Assembly (NCBI GenBank): GCA_039519185.1
Contig: CM076846.1
Span: forward strand, 134,017,027 to 134,081,026
DNA length: 64,000 nt
Direction of reading: 5' to 3'
DNA from: Astragalus membranaceus
Taxonomy: Eukaryota > Streptophyta > Magnoliopsida > Fabales > Fabaceae
Shown here: one piece after another, positions 57,441 to 64,000 of the stretch
Position numbering within the stretch: position 1 is the first letter of the stretch
Layout of the letters: each line of letters opens with the position of its first letter
Notes under the pieces: model-generated
The model's database searches: none
What the model saw: only the letters and a program-made list of their open reading frames with translations
What the model was told of the DNA's origin: nothing
Translations under genes and position numbers: made by a program

Positions 57441-58486
57441 GATTCTTTAACCACACTATACCATAAATATAAAGAGGGCTCAACATAATTCAATTTTTAG
57501 ATACCAAATTCTGGAAGTTTCAATTCAAATGATGCCACTGTAAATAAGTGCCGCCATTGCCCACTAGTAGCAACATTGCTTTCAAAAGTAACATTGCTTC
57601 AAAAAATATAACAGTAGCACTAAATTGAGAATCATTGCAGTGAATGTCTCATCACAATAGGCCATAACAAACAATGAATTCATTATATAGGGTTTCCTTG
57701 GTGGATTGCATTTACTCATCTCTAAAGTTTCCTTATTTTATTCATCGCTAACTCACTACAAGAAAAACCTGTTTTAGCTATCAACATTTGCGACGGAGCT
57801 TAATCCGTCAGTAATTTGCCACGGATTTGCGACGGCGTGTATAAAAAGTAAGAAGCGGGAAATTTCCCGCTGGCATTTGCGACAGATTAGAAAACGGTCG
57901 CAAATTTGCGACGGAGATCTCGTCACAAGCTCATCGCAAATGATCTTCACTTAAAACCCCAATCACGCGTTCATATCATCAGTTTCCTTCTCTGTTTCTT
58001 TCTTAAACTCCCTCTCCCTCTATGAACTTCCCTCACGCCGCCCCCTCCCTCACGCCGGCTCCACCGTTCGTTCTCCTCCCTCACGCCGGCCTCTTTCCCT
58101 GCGACAACCACCGCTACAGAAACATCACAGCGACGGAAACCACTATCGTTCTCCTCTAAGTCGCCTCTCCTCTCTCTTCTTCTTAAAGGGTAAGTGGTTT
58201 TCTTCTAATCTACTTCTCTTTGACTGAAATCCCCAAATATTTCGTTGATTCAAAACCCTAACCCCTCTTCCCTAATTTTTCATTGTTGTAGACATGGTAC
58301 GGCGAAGTAAACATGTCAAAAACTGAATTCAAACGCTATTGCTGCTACCTCTGATTCCGATTTTGGTACAACCCTTAATCCCTAATTCTGATTTTGATTT
58401 TTGTTGATATTGAACATACGGTTTTATTCCTATGTTCTAGTTGTTGATGATATTGAATCTGCTCTAGTTTTGTTTAGGGTTTTTTT

Positions 58487-58662
58487 TGTTACAAGTTTTA
58501 CTTTGGGTTTTATTCATGTGATTAATGTTGATTTTCTGATTTTTTGTTACAAGTTTTATTTAGGGTTTTATTCATGTGATTAATGTTGATTTTCTGATTT
58601 TTTGTTACAAGTTTTATTTAGGGTTTTATTCATGTGATTAATGTTGATATTTTTCTGATTTT
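58487..58662 (+). repeat. 57-bp tandem repeat (three copies)
   Basis: Three copies of TTGTTACAAGTTTTA, then GGTTTTATTCATGTGATTAA, then TGTTGATTTTCTGA, nearly identical. Confidence 0.85.
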
Positions 58663-58781
58663 TCTGATTAATGTTGATATTTTTCTTATCAAGAAGAAAC
58701 TAGTATGTTATAGCAAGATTATTTGTATTCGTTTTGCAATTTCTCTAACATTTTCCGCGACTTTATATATTTTGTATTTTG

Positions 58782-59249
58782 TCTAAACGAATTGGAACAA
58801 CAGCAGTGCATATTGCAGTAGGGAATGTACATACACAACCATTACTAATGAATTCAGAAGCAAAGGAGGTGGATGAATATGGAGAAGGAGAAAATGAAGA
58901 AGCTGAAGAAGGTTCTGAAGAAACTCAAAAACCTGCTACTTCTATTGTGCTGGCATATAAGTTGCTTACTCCATCAGATAAGGTAAGAAACCCATTTTGA
59001 TTATTATTTCTTTCATTTAGTTCTTTTTTTTTTGTTCTAGAGGTCTTCGACCCTGCTCTGGTGTTTAGTATGATGTCTGATTCAATCTTTTGCGCTAACT
59101 ATGAATATTTTTGTTAGGTTCAATTATTTGTGTATTTTATGCTCAAGTATGCAATGGAGATCGTGCTTGCGGAATCAAGCCTCGTCACGGAATACTATTT
59201 TATTTGGTCAACAAGCAAAGTAGCCATTTTTCTTGCATGCCTCGGTCTT
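58782..59249 (+). pseudogene. Captured SPX-MFS (PHT5/VPT-type) phosphate transporter fragment
   Basis: Two internal exons with their intron: about 58782-58982 (donor AAGGTAAGA) and 59118-59249 (acceptor TTGTTAG). They read RIGTTAVHIAVGN, a stretch of acidic residues, AYKLLTPSDK, then VQLFVYFMLKYAMEIVLAES and IWSTSKVAIFLACLGL. This matches the linker between the SPX and MFS regions and the first following membrane helices of vacuolar phosphate transporters of the SPX-MFS type. The second exon is cut at 59250 by a CACTA insertion. The SPX domain and the remaining membrane helices are absent. Retention of the intron shows a DNA-level copy. The parent gene is not in the window. Confidence 0.75.
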
Positions 59250-60284
59250 CACTACAAGAAAAACTTGTTTTAGCTACCAACATTTGCGACGGGGCTTAAT
59301 CCGTCAGTAATTTGCCACGGATTTGCGACGGAGTGTATAAAAAGTAAGAAGCGGGAAATTTCCCGCTAGCGTTTGCGACGGATTATAAAACGGCCGCAAA
59401 TTTGCGACGGAGATCCCGTCGCAAACCACCCTCACTTAAAAATAAAAGATCTTTCCCTCGAACCCACCATCACTTTCCTTCTTCTTTCTCTCGCTAAGAC
59501 TCCCTCTCCCTCTCTCAGACACAGCCTCACCACACTCGCTGTTGGACCACCACACCGTTCTCCTCCTCCTGCTGGAGACTGCCGGACCACCACACCGTTC
59601 TCCTCCTTTTCCTACGCTCAAGTCTCCTCCTCTCCCATTTCCTCTTCTCCACAACCCTCTCACTCTCTCTCAGTTTGGCTACCAACACCACACCCTCATG
59701 CCGCCGCCCTCCGCCGCGAGCTCCACCTTCTTGTCAAGCTCCCTCCGCTGCGAGCACCACCTCCAGAACTCTGAAACTCTCAAGGTCAGAAATCTATTTT
59801 TTTTTGAAAACCCTAAATCCCTAATTGTTATTCTCTTGAAATTGAATCTGTTGATTGTTGAACGTGAACCAAATCTTGGTGTTCTCCCTCTTCTTTCTTC
59901 TTCTCTTTACGTTTTCAGTTTTCTGAGTTTCTTGTTTTATGTTCATCGCATTTTACTGTTGTTGAGTTTATTGCTTTACGGTTTCTGGGTTTTATGTTCT
60001 TGTGTATTCTGTCTTTAAATTTCTCCTGCGTTCTTTATTTCTTTACGGTCATGTGTTCTACTGGGTTTAAATTCAGTTCTACAATTTCTGTTTTCTGCAA
60101 ATTGTTTGCTGGCTGCTGGCTTTCTTTGTTTCATCCTTTCCGGTGATTGAAGACGTGAATCTGTTATTTTGTCTTTTTTGTTTATGAAAACCCTAAAGCC
60201 CTATTTTTTTTGAAAACCCTAAAGCCCTAATTTGTGGTTTGTTTTTATATTGTCGCTTAATTGCGTTTGTAACCATTTAATGAA

Positions 60285-60720
60285 GTTGTTGTAAGGGGTG
60301 GAGTATGGAGATGCCATTGAATGGCAACATGTTCTGGTTGAAGGCCACAGTAAATTCTCTCTCAAACTCTTTCTGTTTTGGATTTTTATACACCCTAGTG
60401 ATGATTCAATACTCTGCACAGGGACTGACTAGGATTGGCTCAACATCATCAAGGTACGGATACAAATGTGGAGCCTTAAGGAGGATATGCCTAAAGGTTT
60501 AGATTGGATTATTTACTAGCTTATGTGACCTTAAGTAAATCAAGTTTATGATTATTTACCTAGAAAAAGTTCTTACAGTTGTTTATGGATCTTGATGTTT
60601 ATTGTTTACCAAACATAATGCTAGTGCATGTGATTTGCTCTATTTCCATGTCAGTCAATGCCTCTTTACATTATGTAAGATCTATTTGGTTGGAATGGCT
60701 GTTGGAAAGGAGAAGTTTAA
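60285..60720 (+). other. Exon-like pieces of unknown origin in CACTA B
   Basis: Two segments look exonic but are not identified. One is around 60290-60500. The other, about 60670-60737, reads LVGMAVGKEKFKADAKQ before a donor GCAGGTAGGT. They could be upstream exons of the hydrolase fragment that follows, or separate captures. Confidence 0.3.
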
Positions 60721-61250
60721 GGCTGATGCTAAGCAGGTAGGTCACTATTCTTTATGTATTTCTGCTGAACTCCTTTGAGATTGATTATGTTGCATTGCTA
60801 ATATGCCCCCTTTATTGCACATGTCTCTGTTTTATGCACTTTCACATGCTTTTGTGAACTCCTTTGATATTAGATTGTGCTTTGATTTTCAATCTATGTT
60901 TAATCTATGTATTGTGCTTATGCATTGCTGTCTAAAATCTACTTAAATTGATAATAACTTAGATTGAAGTAAGTTAACTAACTAGATTGCCTCAGTTCAC
61001 TTACTGTTAGAGGTTTATTACTCAGGTTATGTTACTTGTTACTCATTTGACTTTAGAGTTAGTATTTTATTGAATCTGATGTGTGGATGCTTTAATGACC
61101 GAATATATGTTGCACAATCAACTTTGGAACTTTTTTTTGATAGTGGTTAACAATTATGAATTGCAATCATTTTTTTTTCTTTAGAATTTAGAGGAAACTT
61201 TCTCTGGCTGCATATCTCTTATATGACTTTTGTGATTTTTATCTATACAG

Positions 61251-62470
61251 ATAGAATACATTATGGAACAAAGCAGAGCGAAAGATGGAAAGTTGCTTGC
61301 TATTGGACACTCCATGGGTGGTATCTTGCTTTACTCAATGCTGTCACGCTTTGGTATGTTTCCAGCCTTTGATATTCGTTTTTCTTTTAATTGTTATCTT
61401 ATTATTTTTTAATTCCCTTGATCATCATTCATTATTTTCTATAAACTATAAACTATAATATCCAATCATTCTTTCATGAGTTACCAAAAAGGTGTAGGAT
61501 TTGGATTTGGAAGTTTCCATAGTAGGATGATATTATAATGATGTCCATGTATTGCAGATATTTCTGTTCTAGCGTTGGCTTGACCAAATATACATTATCC
61601 AGTTATTAGATGTCAAGACTTTGAAACTTGAATTGATCTTTAGTACAATATTTACTTTGTGAGGAAAATGACATGTAACAACTTTGTGAAAACCATTAGC
61701 CTTAAAATTTCTGTTTCAGTTTTGATTAAGTCACCAGTGGTACAACAAAAGCCTTTTTCCACAAGGCGGGGTTGGCTACACCCCACAATATCCTCTATAA
61801 CTGTTTTACTTTGTATTGGTTTTCATCTACCTCTAACTATTTGACTATCGTTCATCTAGTATACTCTCCTTTCTGGGGCTTCTAGTACAAGTTTTCTCTA
61901 CCCTTGCGGTTGCGTCATTGACGATAATCCATATCAATTTCTGAACCCAACTTGAACTTTCCTGACTGAGTTTGATTTGTATAAAACAGAACGAACTATA
62001 TATATTGATAAATTTCAAAAAGATCAAACTTGACAACTATCTGAGATATTGATAATATAGCATACGATCAAGTCAAGTGTAATGGTAGATTTCAAACAGG
62101 AGAATTTATTTTGTTTTTAAATTTTTTGATAAGCATTCAAGCACTTGGGGCACCCACCTTTAAAAACTAGCTATTAAAGGGGAAGAACCAAACCACTTAA
62201 GTCCCTATAAAATATGGGGCTTCCATAATACCCAAGTCCCTATCACTTTTTCAGTGAAAATAGGATTTAATCCGAATTATATTATATTATATTATATTAT
62301 ATTATATTATACTATACTGGCATATTATTGAAGTTATTGAATTTACCATTTGTTATCATTTCATGCAAGGTTTTGAAGGAAAAGAACCTAGATTGGCTGC
62401 AGTAGTTACACTTGCACCGTCTTTGTACTACACGTCATCCAAGTCATCTTTGAAGTTACTCTTACCCCTT
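61251..62470 (+). pseudogene. Captured alpha/beta hydrolase fragment (two exons)
   Basis: Two exons with intact splice sites: 61251-61353 and 62370-62470. The first reads IEYIMEQSRAKDGKLLAIGH and then SMGGILLYSMLSRF. GHSMGG is the nucleophile elbow of alpha/beta hydrolases, with Ser as nucleophile. The second reads GFEGKEPRLAAVVTLAPSLY and ends KLLLPL. The pair resembles a plant family of uncharacterised alpha/beta hydrolases. The rest of the protein, including the other catalytic residues, is missing. The intron (61354-62369) contains an (ATATT)n run at about 62280-62320. Confidence 0.7.
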
Positions 62471-62981
62471 GTAAGTTGATGGTTTTAGTTGTTACTGGTT
62501 ACTTCCTCTATAGATTTAGGAGCTGCATTTAGTCATTTGTAAAATGACTATATTTGTCATTTGGCAACTCTGTCATTGTGAAATTGCAAACTATTGGCTC
62601 CTCTTTTGTATAGTCTTCCAGATCCGGATAGAAAGCAATTTGATTGTTACTTATAAATTTGTCCAATGATGTAAACAAATTTTAAATATTTTAATAGCTA
62701 TTAATAAGCTTTTATTTTCTTCTATTTTGGGGTGTTTGATAAGATAATACTACTGACTGTGGCCACTCAGTCAAGAATTCTAGTTGAAAAATGTAGGAAA
62801 GCAATTTTAAGTAAATGGAATATTTGGCCCACTCAAATGACATATTCTTTCATCATTTGTAGTTTATGTCTAAAGTTTTAAGAATCTCTCAACCTCCCCT
62901 TTCCCTTGGTATTCACTTTACTTTTAGAATTTTGTTTATTTCAAATGATCTGATGAGAAATTTGGGGATATTCGGATGCAG

Positions 62982-63765
62982 CTGAGGCCATTCTTCTTGG
63001 TTTTCAACATTTTCTCGTGATGCTTGGCACAACTGTGCTTATTCCCACAGCTCTTGTTCCCCAAATGGGAGGTGGAAATGTAAGGAGTAAGATTTAAATG
63101 TAGTACTTAAAGCATCCAACTTTTAAATTTTGATATGGAATATTATGAATATCCAACCATATGACTGAATGAAGCTGTATTTTCCTCATAGCGAAAATTT
63201 CGTATAAACAGTATTTCATTTTTGCAGGCGGAGAAGGCCAAAGTTATTGAAACATTGCTTTTTGTTGCAGCTATTAACACATTACTGCAAACACTCTTTG
63301 GAAGTCGACTACCTGCAGTAATTGGAGGGTCTTATACCTATGTGCCAACCACAATCTCAATTATTCTTGCTGGTCGATTCAGTGGTGAACCAGATCCAAT
63401 AGAGGTCTTGTAATCAGATAAAATCTAACTTTACTAAATGATGCATGGTTGATTTGCTTGCTATATTACTTTATGTACTTATCAAATGATGTCTAACCTA
63501 AATAGAGACTACCAAATGATCTGTAATCATATTGTTTATTAATTTTTTTACATGATATGTGTAATTTATTACATTGGAGCGTAACTTTGATTTACACCAC
63601 ATTAGGACATTAAATTTTTGTGCTAGTTTGATTGGAACTGCTTGATCACTTCCTTAATTCTTTTTTTTTGGCTTTAATTTAGAAATTCAAGAAGATAATG
63701 AGGGAAATCCAAGGTGCTCTTATTGTTGCTTCAACTCTTCAAATAGTACTAGGCTTTACTGGATA
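62982..63765 (+). pseudogene. Captured nucleobase-ascorbate transporter (NAT) fragment
   Basis: Three consecutive exons: 62982-63079, 63228-63404 and 63683 to about 63765. They read EAILLGFQHFLVMLGTTVLI and PQMGGGN; then AEKAKVIETLLFVAAINTLL, FGSRLPAVIGGSYTYVPT and FSGEPDPIE; then KFKKIMREIQGALIVASTLQ. This is the N-terminal membrane region of plant NAT proteins, which carry uracil, xanthine or related bases. It includes the conserved QH in helix 1 and the PAVIGGSYTY stretch. The donor after exon 2 (GAGGTCTTG) is weak. The usual signature motif in helix 8 lies outside the captured part. After the third exon the frame stops (about 63774) and CACTA subterminal sequence begins. Confidence 0.8.
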
Positions 63766-63824
63766 TTACTATTAAATAGTACTGATTAGTAATAGTATTT
63801 AATTTTTTTATTTTTTTTTAAAAA

Positions 63825-64000
63825 TTTCCGACGGATTTGCGACGGCTTTGCGACGAAAAATTGTCATTATTTGCGACGACTTTGCCACGGATATATGCGA
63901 CGGACTTGTGACGAGTTTGCGACGGATTATTTGCGACGGGGAGTTTCGTCGCAAATGCTTTGCGACGAGCTGTTTTGCCACGACTTGTTGTCCGTCGCAA
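63825..64000 (+). repeat. CACTA subterminal repeat array
   Basis: At least ten copies of TTTGCGACGG or GCGACGA(G/C)-type motifs in 175 bp, cut by the window end. It matches the subterminal motif at 57780-57940 and 59275-59425. Confidence 0.8.

Larger units (their letters stand above)
57754..64000 (+). mobile_element. Outer CACTA element A (5' end; extends beyond window)
   Basis: Starts CACTACAAGAAAAACC, preceded by ACT, and is followed by subterminal TTTGCGACGG repeats to about 57940. The interior carries a leader-like exon (about 57958-58187, donor GGGTAAGT), a 57-bp tandem repeat and a piece of an SPX-MFS transporter gene. A second, very similar CACTA element begins at 59250 within that transporter exon. 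No A terminus is seen in the window, so A presumably resumes beyond 64000. Confidence 0.65.
59250..64000 (+). mobile_element. Inner CACTA element B with captured gene fragments (right end not reached)
   Basis: Starts CACTACAAGAAAAACT, preceded by CTT. Its first 190 bp or so are about 90% identical to element A (57754), including TTTGCGACGG repeats and GCGGGAAATTTCCCGC. Beyond that the two differ. B carries a leader-like region (59450-59785), pieces of an alpha/beta hydrolase gene and pieces of a nucleobase-ascorbate transporter gene. Another dense TTTGCGACGG-type array starts at about 63827 and runs to the window end, consistent with approach to the right terminus of B (or A). Confidence 0.75.

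Noticed and set aside
61735..61790. CCACAAGGCGGGGTTGGCTACA as a SINE
   Set aside because: Resembles a stretch common in plant repeats, but no A or B box or tail is visible, so it is not reported as a feature.

Overview
This is plant nuclear DNA, most likely from a legume. The evidence is GT-AG introns, a hybrid sensor kinase and a PLS-class PPR gene of plant type, and a transposon set typical of plants: an Ogre-like Ty3/gypsy element, two copia elements, hAT, MULE, CACTA and Helitron elements, a LINE tail and tRNA-derived SINEs. The legume assignment is an inference from the Ogre-like element and its LTR start TGTAATACCC. No species is claimed.

Layout. 1-8536 is the 3' part of an Ogre-like element: gag, a collapsed pol, a 3' UTR with tandem repeats and a 3.1 kb 3' LTR. 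8537-10590 is a mosaic of a GC-rich 45-bp repeat (GGCGCC core) fused to the end of a BAHD acyltransferase fragment. 10590-20144 holds a CACTA end, a receptor-kinase fragment, an apparently intact 11-exon RPA-like gene of the kind carried by plant Helitrons, a putative Helitron N-terminal exon and an LTR-like block. 20145-25490 is repeat-rich: a 2 kb-spaced inverted repeat, a LINE tail, an array of short palindromes and a SINE. 25495-42310 is the genic core. An AHK1-type hybrid histidine kinase lies on the minus strand in 13 exons with an open frame of 1206 residues. Its ninth intron carries a 7.8 kb copia element that itself contains two hAT elements. Just downstream lies an inverted partial copy of the kinase gene, interrupted by an intact PPR gene that is flanked by a 13-bp direct repeat. 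42890-50543 has SINEs, MITEs, a Helitron, a foldback MULE with a perfect 9-bp target duplication, long microsatellites, and a MULE-like element carrying a plant mobile domain gene. 50548-55395 is a very young copia element. 57754-64000 is a pair of nested CACTA elements carrying exon-intron fragments of an SPX-MFS transporter, an alpha/beta hydrolase and a nucleobase-ascorbate transporter.

Only three genes look intact: the AHK1-type kinase, the PPR gene and the RPA-like gene. Most of the rest is transposon or gene fragment. The main stories are gene capture by CACTA and MULE elements, a possible PPR retrogene inside a kinase pseudogene, and datable nesting of transposons.
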